From: Plesiocystis pacifica SIR-1 | GTDB lineage: Bacteria; Myxococcota_A; Polyangia; Nannocystales; Nannocystaceae | DNA: 64,000 nt | NCBI RefSeq assembly: GCF_000170895.1 | Contig: NZ_ABCS01000027.1 | Span: 37,578 to 101,577 of the forward strand | Direction: 5' to 3' | Notes under the pieces: model-generated | What the model saw: only the letters and a program-made list of their open reading frames with translations | What the model was told of the DNA's origin: nothing | Databases searched by the model: none | In this document: piece after piece, positions 16,138-27,300 of the stretch | How positions within the stretch are numbered: the stretch's first letter is position 1 | Layout of the letters: each line of letters opens with the position of its first letter | Program-made: the position numbers and the translations under genes

Positions 16138-17124
16138 ATGCTGCCCCTCTCCTCCTCCCTTCGAAGCCTGCTCCTCGGCGCCCTGGCCCTCGCGGCTTGC
16201 CAGACCGCCCCGAGCGAGGCCCGGGTCGCCGGTGACGCCGACGCCCCAACGAGCCCGAGCTCCGACCCCGTCGCGTCGACAGCCAAAGCAACCGAAGCGC
16301 CCGGGCTCCGCCCCTCGTCCGAGGACGCCGAGGCGGCCCTCGACGCGGCCTTCGCCAGCTTCGAGGGCGCCGGGGCCGTGGTCCTCCTCGACGTCGACAG
16401 CGGCGAGCTGCTCGGCGCCCGCGAGCGCCCCGGCCCAGACCTGGCCCACCCCCTGCTTCAGGCCCACTCCCCCGCGTCCACGGTCAAGCCCCTCATGACC
16501 CTCGCGGCCCTCGACGCCGAGGTCATCGACGCCGACCTGCGCGTGCCCTGTGGCGGCCGCGAGCAGGACCTGCGCGAGGCCCTGGCGACCTCCTGCAACC
16601 AGTTCGCCTACGTCGTGGGCGACCGCATGGGCGCCGCGCTCGTCGCCAGCACCTACTCCGAGCTGGGCTTCGGCGCGGCCACGGGCCTGCACCCCGACGA
16701 GTCCCCCGGCAAGCTCCCCACCACCGACCAGATCAGCGCCGAGCTGGCCGCCGCCGCCACGGGCCACGGCGCGCTCGAGGCCACGCCCTTGCAGCTGGCC
16801 CAGGCCTACCGCGCCCTCGCGCGCTCGAGCTCGTCCAACCGCGCCGCGGTCTTCGAGGGCATGCTGGCCGCGGTCGAGGACGAGATCGGGACCGCGCGGG
16901 TGGCCCGGATCCCGACGATGCGCATCGCCGGGAAGACGGGCACCGCGACCCTCGAGGGCTCCAGCTCCGAAGGCGAGGACCGCTACGACGGCTGGTTCGT
17001 CGCCCTCGCCCCAGCCGGGGATCCCGAGATCGTCGTCGTCGTGTTCGCCCACGACGGCGGCATCGCCAGCAACACCGCCGTGCCTGCGGCCCGTGCCCTG
17101 CTCGAGTCGCTGATCACCGACTAG
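16138..17124 (+). CDS. Lipoprotein with penicillin-binding-protein-like transpeptidase domain
   Basis: 328 residues. The signal peptide ends in LALAAC (lipidated Cys near 21). A Pro/Ser/Ala-rich linker runs to ~70. The serine acyltransferase domain then follows with the three active-site motifs: S114TVK117, S152CN154 and K266TG. These are the SxxK, SxN and KTG motifs of D,D-transpeptidases and class D beta-lactamases. The protein is short and lacks the pedestal and glycosyltransferase domains of true PBPs, so it is a compact transpeptidase or carboxypeptidase homologue; a beta-lactamase role cannot be excluded. The last 11 bp overlap the end of the convergent YHYH gene. A perfect 12-bp palindrome CCGACTAGTCGG (17117-17128) covers the stop. 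Confidence 0.85.
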   Translation: MLPLSSSLRSLLLGALALAACQTAPSEARVAGDADAPTSPSSDPVASTAKATEAPGLRPSSEDAEAALDAAFASFEGAGAVVLLDVDSGELLGARERPGPDLAHPLLQAHSPASTVKPLMTLAALDAEVIDADLRVPCGGREQDLREALATSCNQFAYVVGDRMGAALVASTYSELGFGAATGLHPDESPGKLPTTDQISAELAAAATGHGALEATPLQLAQAYRALARSSSSNRAAVFEGMLAAVEDEIGTARVARIPTMRIAGKTGTATLEGSSSEGEDRYDGWFVALAPAGDPEIVVVVFAHDGGIASNTAVPAARALLESLITD

Positions 17125-18127
17125 TCGGCGGAGGCGGCATGCCCTTGGCGAAGGAGGCGTCCGGCGTGCCCCGAAAGCAGCCGATCACGTAGGGGTAGCC
17201 CTCGGTCACGTAGTAGCCGTAGACGCCCGCGACGCTCATTCCGTTGCAGGCGTCGAGGTCTCCGGCGCCCGTGAATTCGTAGTCGTCGATGAAGGTCCCG
17301 TCGTAGTCCCCGCCGGGGAAGGCCGCCTCCCCCGGCTGGCTGACCCGCGCCCCTTGCCGGAGGCTGTAGCCCGACACGGCCTTGCGCACGATCCCGCCGT
17401 CGTCGAAGTAAGGCCCGTAGATCGGGACGCCGTCCGCGGCCCAGCCGATCAAGCCCGAGGGCGCGGCCCCGCTCGGGTCGTACATCGCGTTGGGGTCGCC
17501 GTGGTAGTGGTAGGCCCCGTCGGGCTGGGTGTGGGCGTGGTGGCTGTCCTCGCCAAAGGCGGTGCTGGGGCTGATGGGGTCGTAGCGCCAGGGCGTGCCG
17601 TCCTGGAAGCAGCCGATCTTCTCCTGGCCCAGCGGGTCGGGCCCCACGCCGTAGCACGCCGCCGCGAGCAGGTCGATCTTGACCCCGTTGCGCAGCACGC
17701 CGTCGTCGAGCATCAAGCTCAGCGGCGCGCTCGCGTCGTTCAGGCTCGGCTTCGCGGCGAGGGTGAAGCTCTCTTGGACCTGCCCGACGGGCGTGACGAA
17801 GGGGCCCAGGTCGCCAAAGTCGTGGTTGGGGATGCCGTTGGAGCTCAGCGTGCAAGTGTCGCCAGCGGCTTCGCCCCCAAGCTCGATCCGGACCTGCGCG
17901 GCGAAGCTGGTCCCCGTGCTCAGGTCCTTGGCGACGGCCGTGTAGTCGCCCACGTAGGCGTCGCAGCCCGGGGTCCGGTCGCTGAACTGGGCGTCGGTGA
18001 TGTCCTGGATCGAGCTGCCCGTGGTCGAGCTGCCCTCGTCGTCGGCCTCGCCCGCGCCCGCGTCTCCGCAGCCCACCAACGCCGCGAGCAATGCGATCGA
18101 CGAGCACATGCAGCGAGCGCGACCCAT
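17114..18127 (-). CDS. YHYH-domain lipoprotein
   Basis: 337 residues. The lipobox LVGC is at about residue 20, followed by an acidic/Gly/Ser linker (AGEADDEGSSTTGSS). The YHYH domain (~130-330) contains the defining GAYHYHG motif, FGEDSHHAHTQPDGAYHYHG overall, with GWAADGVPIYGPY and the C-terminal DYEFTGAGDLDACNG. The YHYH family is named for this motif; its biochemical function is not established. Conserved His and Cys residues suggest metal or disulfide use. It overlaps the convergent transpeptidase gene by 11 bp at its 3' end. Upstream lies repeat R2 copy B. Confidence 0.85.
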   Translation of the reverse strand: MGRARCMCSSIALLAALVGCGDAGAGEADDEGSSTTGSSIQDITDAQFSDRTPGCDAYVGDYTAVAKDLSTGTSFAAQVRIELGGEAAGDTCTLSSNGIPNHDFGDLGPFVTPVGQVQESFTLAAKPSLNDASAPLSLMLDDGVLRNGVKIDLLAAACYGVGPDPLGQEKIGCFQDGTPWRYDPISPSTAFGEDSHHAHTQPDGAYHYHGDPNAMYDPSGAAPSGLIGWAADGVPIYGPYFDDGGIVRKAVSGYSLRQGARVSQPGEAAFPGGDYDGTFIDDYEFTGAGDLDACNGMSVAGVYGYYVTEGYPYVIGCFRGTPDASFAKGMPPPPTSR

Positions 18128-18205
18128 GCCCCATTAGAACACGCGCCGCGCTCGCGCCCCCGTCGAACAGGTCCTCCCCTTCCCGATCAGAGACCGTCAA
18201 CGAAA

Positions 18206-18340
18206 CCACGCCCCCGCTTGCGGGGGCGACCACGAGCCTTCTCCAAGGCACGAACTTCATTGCCCACCAAGCCCAAGCGGAGGAGCGGAGCGACGAAGCG
18301 CCCCGGCCCCAGGCGGCTGTGGGGGCAATACAGGCTCAGC
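18206..18340 (-). repeat. Intergenic repeat R2, copy B
   Basis: This is the reverse-strand copy of the repeat at 1918-2056. Read on the minus strand it begins at the stop codon of the giant TPR gene. It runs through the same conserved blocks and ends in the same 8-bp palindrome CGCCCCCG/CGGGGGCG (18209-18228). The middle of the repeat drifts between copies, while the palindrome and the blocks around GGCGCTTCGTCGCT are unchanged. Confidence 0.8.
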
Positions 18341-21300
18341 CTCCGATGGCTTCGAGGGCTTCCTTGAGGCCCTTGTGCGTCGAGTCTTCCTCGACGCCGC
18401 GGCGCAGCATGGCCTGGGCCTTGGGCTTCTCACCCAGGCCCATGTGGACCCGCGAGAGGCTCAGGTAGATGTCGCCGCGCCGGAGCAGCCCGGACTTGTC
18501 GGCGTTTTGCAGCAGCATGGACCGGTAGATCTTGAGGGCGTCGGTCCACCGCTCGTTGCGCTCGTGGAGGTTGCCGAGGGTCAGCAGGGTCTCCACGTTG
18601 GTGGTGTCGAGGCGGTAGGCCTCCTCGAGGTGCTTGAGCGCCTCCTCGCCCTGGCCGGCCTCGATCTCGATGCGGCCGAGGCGAGCCAGGTAGTGGCCGC
18701 GGATCTTGCTGCGCTTGCCCGCGGTGATCTCGACGAGCCAGTGGTACATGCCCACGGCCTCCTCGTAGCGCTGCGCCGTGAACAGGGCGTCGGCGATGCG
18801 CCGGTTGACCTCGACGTCGTCCTGGACCTGCTCGTAGATGCTGGCCAGGACGCGCAGGGCCCCGTCGATGTCCTGGACCTTGGCGACGAGGATGTCGACG
18901 CGCTCGAGCTGCAGCTCGCGGCGCTTGTCGTCGGACTTCTCGCGGCTCACGGCCATCTCCAGCAGGTAGGCGACCTGGTCCCAGCGCTCCTCGGAGCGGC
19001 TGAGCTCGAGGAGCTGCTTGCCCGCCTCGACGTTGGCCGGGTCGAGGCTCAGGGCCTTCTCGAGGTGCGCCCGCCGGGGCTCGGCCTCCTCGGTCAGCAT
19101 CGCCAGGCGCAGCTGCAAGCGCGCGCCGGTCGGGCCCTGGGGCTCGAGGGCCGCGGCCCGCTCGAGGGTCGTGCGCATGGACTCCTCGTCGCCCCGGGCC
19201 TCGTGGACCGAGGCCAGGGACAGCAGCGCGGGCACGTAGCTGGGGTCGACCTCGAGCAGGCTCTCGAGGATGGACTGGGCGCGATCGCTGTCGTCGAGCT
19301 TCTCGGCCAGCAAGCTGGCGAGCTGCGAGGCGAGCTCGCGGTAGCCGTCGGTGTCGCCCGCGTCGCGCAGGCGATCCATGCGGCCCTCGAGCAGCTCGGA
19401 CAGGTCGTGCCAGCGCTCCTCCTTGGTCAGCAGGCGCTCGAGCCAGACCCGCGTCGCGTCGCGCTCGGGGTGCTCCATGACCACGCGCTGGAGGACCTCG
19501 ACGGCGTCGGTGGTGTCGTCGAGCTTCTCCTCGGCGAGCCGGGCCATCTCCTCCTGGACCGCGATCTGCTCCTCGCCCTCGACGATCTCGAGCTTGCGCT
19601 CGAGCAGGTCGCGGATGTCCTGCCAGCGCTCGAGGCGACGCAAGAGCACCTGCAGCTCGTTGACCGCGACCAGCTCGTTGGGGTCCGAGGCCAGCATGTC
19701 GTTGTAGACGGTGATGGCGTCCTCGAAGCGCTCGAGCTTGTCGACCAGGTGGTTGGCCTGGCGGTAGCGGAGCTCGCGGCGCTCGGCCTCGTCCTCGGTG
19801 ATCATCACCCGGCGCCCGAGGGCGTCGACGAGGGCCTCGTGGTCCCCGGACTGGGCCAGCAGCGCGAGCAGCCGCGACCACCCGGGGCCGTCGGTCTCGT
19901 CGGCGTCGATGAGCTGGCGCAGGTCCTCGATGGCCAGGGCCGGCTCGGCGAGCATCTGCTCGGCGACGCTGGCCGCCTCGCGCCACAAGCCGGCGGACTC
20001 GACGGGGTCGCCCTGCGCGGCCGCAGACCGGCGCAGGGCCCCGTGCAAGGCCTTGGCGTCGCCCAGGGCCCGGGCGGTCTCGACGAGCAGGCCGAGGCCC
20101 TCGACGTGCTCGGGCTGCTCCTCGAGCAGCGGCACCAGGGCGGCCTTGGCCTTGTCGGGCTGGTTGAGCCCGCTGAGCCACGCCCGCGCCGTCGCCAGGC
20201 ACAGCGCCGGGCTGCTCCGACCGGCCTCGGCCGAGGCCTCGACGGCCTGGCTCAGCAGCTCGCCGGCGCGCCCGGCCAGCTCGGTCTCGGCCAGGGCGAG
20301 GACGCGCTCGAGGGCCTCGGAGGACTCCGCGTCGAGGGCCAGCAGCGCGCCCCAGGCCTCGAGGGCCTCCTTGGGCGAGCCGCCGCCGTTGTCGATGAGC
20401 GTGCCGAGGTTCTGGAGCAGGTTGACGCGGTCCGAGCCCTCGGCCTCGCGCAGGCGGACCCGCGCGACCTGGGCCAGGCCGACGTTGTTGCTCGCCGCCA
20501 TGTAGGCGTTGTCGAGGGCGTCGAGCAGCCCGTCGGGGATGCGCACCGTCTCGCCGTCGACCCCGTCGGCGCCGAGCCGGGCCCGGAGCACGGTCTCGAG
20601 CCCGCGCACGGCCCCCTCCAGGCCCACGTCGATGTCGAGGGCGTCGCGGAAGGCCTCCACGGCCCCCTCCCACGCCTCGATGGCGATCCGGGCCTCGCCC
20701 AGGCGCACCAACATCGGCAGGTGCTCCTCCATGCCCGCGGCCAGCCGCGAGCCCTCCTGGAGGGCGCGCTCGACCAGCGCCGGGTCGCTCTTGCGCAGGG
20801 CCAGCTCCTCGATGCGCACGCAGGCCGGGAGGTCCGCGAGCTCGGCGTCCAGCAAGGGCGTGAGCACGGCCAGGGCCTTGTCGGGGTCACCGAGGAAGTC
20901 CGAGGCCGCGTGCGCGGCCGCCATGCCGATGGCGACGCGGATCTCCGGGTCGCGGTCGCTGTCCGCGGCGCGCTTGGCCAGCTCGTCGATCAGCGCCTCG
21001 AGGCCGTCGAGCTCGCCCGCCAGGCGCATGGCGCCGTTGAGCGGATCCTCGAGCTCCTCGGCCGCGGCCGAGTCGATGATCTTCATCGTCGCCGCGAGGG
21101 CCCCGGCGGCGTCGCCGAGCTTCTCGTGGCGGACCGTGGCCAGCTCCTTGAGCAGCTCCAGGACCTCGTCGGGGTCCTCGGACAGCGTGGTCCGGGCGTC
21201 GAGCACGATCGCCAGGTCGGCCCAGCGCCCGTGGTCCTCGAGGTGCGGCCGGACCAGGCCCGCGGCCTGCTCGGACACCTCTTCTTGCTTGCACAGGCCG

Positions 21301-24300
21301 ACGAGGTCGGCGACCGCCCCCTCCTGCCCGGGGAGCAGCTGCAGGACCTGCTCGTAGCGCTCGACGGCGCCGATCAGGTCCTCGAGCGGCCCGGCGTACA
21401 TGCGCGCCGCGTCGAGCATCAGCGAGGCCTTGCGCTCGGCCGTGGGCGCGATGGTGGCCCGGTCCTGGACGACGTCGGCCGCCTCGGCGTGGCGCTCCTC
21501 GGCGAGCAGGGCCCGGGCCAGGGCCGCCATGGCGTCGTCGTCCGAGGGCGCCTCGGCGAGCAGCGCCCGGAGCACGTCGATCTCGGCCTCGCGGTTCTTG
21601 GCCGACTCGCGGTGGATGCTGGCCAGCTGCATGCGCAGGCTCCGGCGCTCGTCCTCGTCGGTGCTGGCGTCGATGCGCCGCTCGAGCACCTCGATGAGCT
21701 CGGTGGTGCTGCCGCTGGCCGCGTAGGTCCGGCTCAGGCGCTGGAGGGCCTCGGTGTCGCTGGGCTCGATGTCCAGCAGGCGCCGCCAGGCCTGCTCGGC
21801 CTCCTCGGGGTTGGCGAGGATGTCCTCGTGCAGGGTCGCCAGGCGACGCAGCAGGTCGACGCGCTCGACGTCGTCGGCCTCGACCTCGACGCGGCGGGTC
21901 AGGACCTCGCGCAGCTCCTCGTGGTAGCCGAGGCGGACCAGGGCGCGGTCCATGAGCGCGAGCGCCTCCTCCTCGTCGTCGCGCAGCTCGAGGGCCTTGC
22001 GCAGGATCTCGACGGCGATCTCCGGCGAGTCCTCGCTGCGGATCCGCGCGGCGCGGACCAGCAGCTCGATGCGGCGATCGGCGTCGTTGGCGAGCTGCTC
22101 CCCGTCGGCCGCCGCGACCAGGGCGTCGGCCAGGGCGCCGGGGGTCTCGAGGGACTTGGCCAGGCGGCCGATGTCCGAGTCGAGGGCCAAGAGCGCGTCC
22201 TCGGGGCCGGGCTCGTAGAGCGCCCGGGCGAGGGCCCTGAAGGCGTAGGGCGCCCCCTCGGGGATGCTCTCGAGGTGGCGGGCGAGCTCGCGGTGCAGCT
22301 CGTGGCGCGAGCCCGGATCCTCGGTGACCGTCAACCGCCACTCACACACCGCGACCAGGCGCGGGGTGTTGCCGGTGGCGTCGTAGATGGGCTCGAGGAT
22401 CGAGAACACGCGGTGCCGGGCGGGGACCCGGTGATCGGCGATGCGCTCGAGGGTGGCCACGGCGTTGGGCTCGTTGGGCACCTCGCCCAGCAGGCTCTCG
22501 AGGGTGTCGAGGGCCCCCTCCCAGTCGTCGAGGGCCTCGTCCTGCAAGTCCGCGATCTGCAGGTAGACCGGCGTGCGGTCGTCCTGGTCGAGGCTCCGCC
22601 CGAGGCGGTCGCGGAGCAGGTCGAGGAGCTCCTGCCACTTCTCGGTCTGCTGGTAGACCTGCTCGAGCTGGGCCCGGGCGCGCTCGTTCTCGGGCTGGAC
22701 CTCGAGGATGCGCTGGAAGGCCTTGGCCCCGATCTCGGACTCGTCGAGGACGTCGAGGGCGACGCGCGAGAGCTTCATCAGCAGCTCGACCTGGCGGGTC
22801 TCGTCGAGGCTGTCCTCGGCCTCGCGCCAGTAGGCGTCGGCGAGCTCCCGCCACATCTCGCCCATGCTCAGCGCCGACTCGAGCTCGGCGAACACCGAGC
22901 GGTCGTCGGGGTTGGCCTCGAGCAGGCGCTGGTAGAGCGGCACGGACTTGGCCGGCTGGCGCAGGGTCCCGGCCCACAGCTTCGCGCTCTCGTGGACGAT
23001 GGCGAGGGTCGACTCGCTGTTGTCGTCGGGGTTTTGCTCGACGTACTCGGTCAGCAGCTCGGCGTACTTGTCCGTCGTTGCGAGCACGTTGGCCAGGCGG
23101 CCCAGGTGGTCGCGCACGCGGGTGTTCTCCGGGTCCTCCTTGAACACGCGCGAGTAGGCGTCGAAGGCCTTGTCGAGGTCCTCGAGCTGCTCCTCTTGCA
23201 TCCGAGCCATGCGCAGCATGATCTGCACGCGGTCCGAGTGGTCCTCGGCCTCGCTCAGGCGGACCTCCTGGATGAGCAGCAGGCGCTCCCAGTCCTGCAC
23301 GGCCAGGAACACGGGCTCGAGCATCTCGGCCGCGCGGCTGCGCATGTTCGGGTCTTGCAGGTAGCGCGACAGCTCGTCCGTGCCCACGGCGTGGTCGGGG
23401 TCGGACTTGAGCGCAGCGCCCAGGTGGCGGATGCCCTCCTCGGGATCCTCGAGGTGCTCGCCGTAGAGCCGACCCAGGCGCAGGTGGGTGTCGACGGCGG
23501 CCTTGCCCCGGAGCTGGCCGAGCTTGCGGGTCAGGTGGTTGGCGAGCTCGCGGAAGCGGCCGGTGCTCTCGTAGAGGGGCTCGAGCACCTCCTGCACGCT
23601 CTCGCGGTCGAGCGCGTCGGTCGACAGGCGCTCGTAGAGGCGGATGGCCTCCTCGGCGTCGTCGAGGCGGGTGCGGTGAATCTCGGCGGCGCGGATCAGC
23701 AGCTCGTCGCGGGCCGCGGTCTCCGAGGTCCCGTCGACCTTGCGGACCAACAACGCGGCGAGGGCCTCGTCGTCGCCCTGGCGCACGTAGATCTGCTCGA
23801 GGGCGTCGGTCGCCCCGGCGTCCTCCGGCGCGCTCTCGAGCAGGCGCTCGTAGACCTTGCGCGCGTCGTCGAGGCGGCCCAGGCGGTTGAGCGCGACCTC
23901 ACCCATGGCCCGGAGCACCCGCTGCTGCAGGGCCGAGTCGAGGATGTGATCGACGGTCCGGCTGTAGGCGTCGTAGAGGGCCTCGCTGCGCTCCGTGACC
24001 GCGCCGAGGCGCTCGACCTTGTCGAGGATCTCGGACAGCTCCGGCTGGTCGCCGGCCTCGGCCATGGCCTCGCACAGCACCGCGAACGCGCGGCCCGGAT
24101 CCTCGAGCTTCTCCTCTTGGGTCCGAGCGACGCGCAGCAGCGCCTGGAGGCGCCGGCGTCCGCTGGGCTGCTTGCGCGCCTGGAGCTCCTGCAGCTCGAG
24201 CAGCGCGGCCCAGTTCTGCTCCGCCTCGTAGAGCGGGGTCAGGATGCGGATCGCTCGCTCGCGGGTCTCGTCGGGCTCGAGGTAGCTCGAGACCATGGAC

Positions 24301-27300
24301 CGCGCGCGGGCGTCGGTGGGCGCGGCGTCGAGGACCCGCTTGAGCAGGTCGAGGGCGTCGTCGGGGCGCTCGAGCTTCTTGCCGACGACCTCGGCGGTCT
24401 CGGCCAGCAGGCGCACGCGCTCGGCGTCGCTGCCCGAGAACGCGATCAACCGGCGCAGCCCCTCTTCGACGTCCGGCCAGCGCTCGAGCTCGCGGTTGAG
24501 CTCGACGAGGCGGGTCTGGGCGTAGACCGAGTCGTCGTGGCCGGTCTTGAGGTCGAGGATGCTCTGGTAGGCCTCGATGGCACGCTGGTGCGCCTGCAGC
24601 TGCTCCCGGCGGATGTCGCCGATGCGCCGCCACAGCGCCGACTTTTGCCGGGGCTCGTCGGCCACGGAGATGCGGTGCTCGAGGACCTCGGTCAGCCGCT
24701 GCCACTCCGCCTCTTCGGTCAGCAGCGCCTCGAGGGCGTCGAGGGCCACGCGGTTGGCCGGCTCCATGTCGACGACCTCGGCCCAGGTCAGCGCCGCGCC
24801 GACGCGGTCCATCAGCTGCTCGAGCTGGATGGTCGCGATCTCGAGGCGGATCTTGACCTGCTGGTGGTGAGGCTCGACGAAGCGCAGCAGCGCCCGCTGG
24901 GCGTCGACGAGGGCCGCGAAGTCGCCGGCCTCGAGGTGCAGGCGGACCAGGGCCTCGACGGTCTTGTGGGCCAGGGCCGCGTCCGGCGGGTCGAGATCGA
25001 GCAGCGCGAGCCAGGCACCGCGGGCGCCCTCGGAGTCGCGCAGGCGCTCGTCGAAGAGCATCGCCTTGCGGTGGGTCAGGTCGATGCGCAGGGTCTTGTC
25101 GTCGACCTGCTCGCTGGCCAGGGCCGCGGTCCAGATCGCGATCAGGTCGCGCTCGCGGCCCGTCGACAGGCCCAGGCGCTCGACCTCGTCGCGCGAGTCG
25201 AGGCGGCGCGGATCCTCGAGGTAGGCCGCGCGCAGCGAGGCGAAGGCCTGCTCGATGTCCCGTTGGTCGTGCTCTTGGATCTTGGCGATGGCCAGCAGGT
25301 AGCCCGTCGCGTCGTCCTGGCGCATCTCGGCCGCGGCGTTGTTGCGGCGCACGTGGAGCACGCGGATGCGGCCCTCGTGGTCCCCGCGGCGCTGGTAGAT
25401 GGGCTCGAGCAGGCCGGCGACCTGCATCTGCACCTCGGACACGTCGAGGAGCTGCTCCAACAAGCCGCGGGCTTGCTCGTGGTCGGCGTTCTCACCGATC
25501 ACCGAGCCGAGCAGGTCGACGGCCCCGAACGCATCGCCCTGGTGCTGGACCCGCAGCGAGGCCCGCTTGCAGTTGAGCTCGTGGCGAAGCTCGCGGTCCT
25601 TGGCCAGCTCGGCCCAGCGCCCGAGCAGCTCCTCGAGCTTGTCGAGGTCCTCGGGCTCGCCGCCCTCGGCGTACATCTGCGCGAGCAGCTCGATGGTCGG
25701 CAGGTCGTCGGGGATGAGGTCGAGGAGCTCCTCGGCGGTCTCGACCGCGGTCTCGCGGTCGCCGAGCACGGTCCGGGCGATCTCGATGATGCGCCCGAGC
25801 AGCTCCCGCTGCTCCCGCTGGTTGAACACCACGTCGACGCGGCGGCGGTAGAGCTCCACCAGCTCGGCCGGGGCCTCGCGCCCGCGCAGCAGGGCCTCGA
25901 GGGCCTCGTAGGCCGCCTGGTGGGTCTCGTCGCGCTCGAGGATCTCGGCGTAGGCCTTCTCGGCCTCGAGCGGGCGCTGCAAGTCGTCGCGCCAGATGGC
26001 GCCGAGCTCGAGCAGCAGGTCCCGGCGCAGGTTGGCCTCGGCGCGCTCGAGCGCCCGGCCCTCGGCCTCGGCCTCGGCGGCGTGCTGCTTGATGGCGTCG
26101 AGCACCCGCGCGTAGGCGTTGGCGACCAGCTCCATCTGCTCGAGGCTGCGACCGAGGCGCTGGAGCAGCTGGCGGCCCTCCCAGTCGGCGGCGTCGCCCT
26201 CGAACAGCTCGGCGTAGATCTTGAGCGCGTCGCTGCGGCGCTCGGGCATCTGCTCGTAGATCGCGGCGAGCTGAGATTTCTGCTCGCGCAGCTGCTCCTT
26301 GGCCTCGGCGTCGAGCCCCTCGCCCTCGCCCTCGCCCTCGCCCGTCGTCTCGGCGGCGGCGAGCAAGACCTCCATGGCCTCGGCCTCGCGCTGCTTGTCG
26401 CCGATGCGCTGGTAGTAGGGCAGCAGCCCGCGCATGATCGTCACGGAGGTGGACGGGTCGGCGCGGTAGATCTCCTCGAGCGCGGCGACGCTGTCGCGGT
26501 GCATGGGCTCGAGGTCGAGGATGCGCAGGAAGCCGCGGATGGCCCCCTCGGTGTCGCTCAGCCGGCCCGAGCGCACGCTCGACAGCTCGAACAGCACGGG
26601 GATGTCGCTGGGCTCGAGGGCCCGGCCGCTGCCGTCCTCGTTGCGCGGGATGAGCAGCTTGGTCTCGAGGATGGCGGCGAGGCGCTGCCACTCCCCGCGG
26701 CCGCGGAGAATCTCGGCCAGGGAGTCGAGGGTGCGCCGGTCCTCGGGCTCGAGCTCGAGGATCTTGTCGTAGGTCTGGACCGCGGCGTCGAGGTCCTTGA
26801 GGTGGTCCTCCTGCAGGCGGGCCAGCCCGCGCAGGGTGATCAGCCGGGCCGCGTCGTCGGGGGCGACGTTGAGGCGCCAGCGGTAGACCTCGCTGAGGTC
26901 GTCCCAGCGCCGCGTCGAGGTGTAGATGGCCTCGAGGGCCTCCATGGCCGCCTCGTTGTGCTGGTCGAGCTCCATGATGCGCCGGAAGTAGCGCTGGGCG
27001 TCGTCGGGCTTGCTCAGCTGGTCGCGGGCGATGATCGCCAGCTTCTCGAGCAAGAGCAGCTGCTCGGCCTCGTCGGCCGGCGCGACCGCGGCCGCGGCGA
27101 TGCTCTCGCCGTCGGTGGCCTCGGCGCTCGCGGGCTTTTGCCCGGCGATGCGGTCCTCGAACAGGCGGGTCAGCTGGTCCCAATTGTCGCTGTTGGCCGC
27201 GGCGGCCTCGAGGCGCCCGCGCAGGGCCTCGTCCGTGGGTCGGAGCACGTAGGCCCGGGCCGCCCACTGGAAGGTCAGCTGGGGCGACTGCAGCTTGTCG

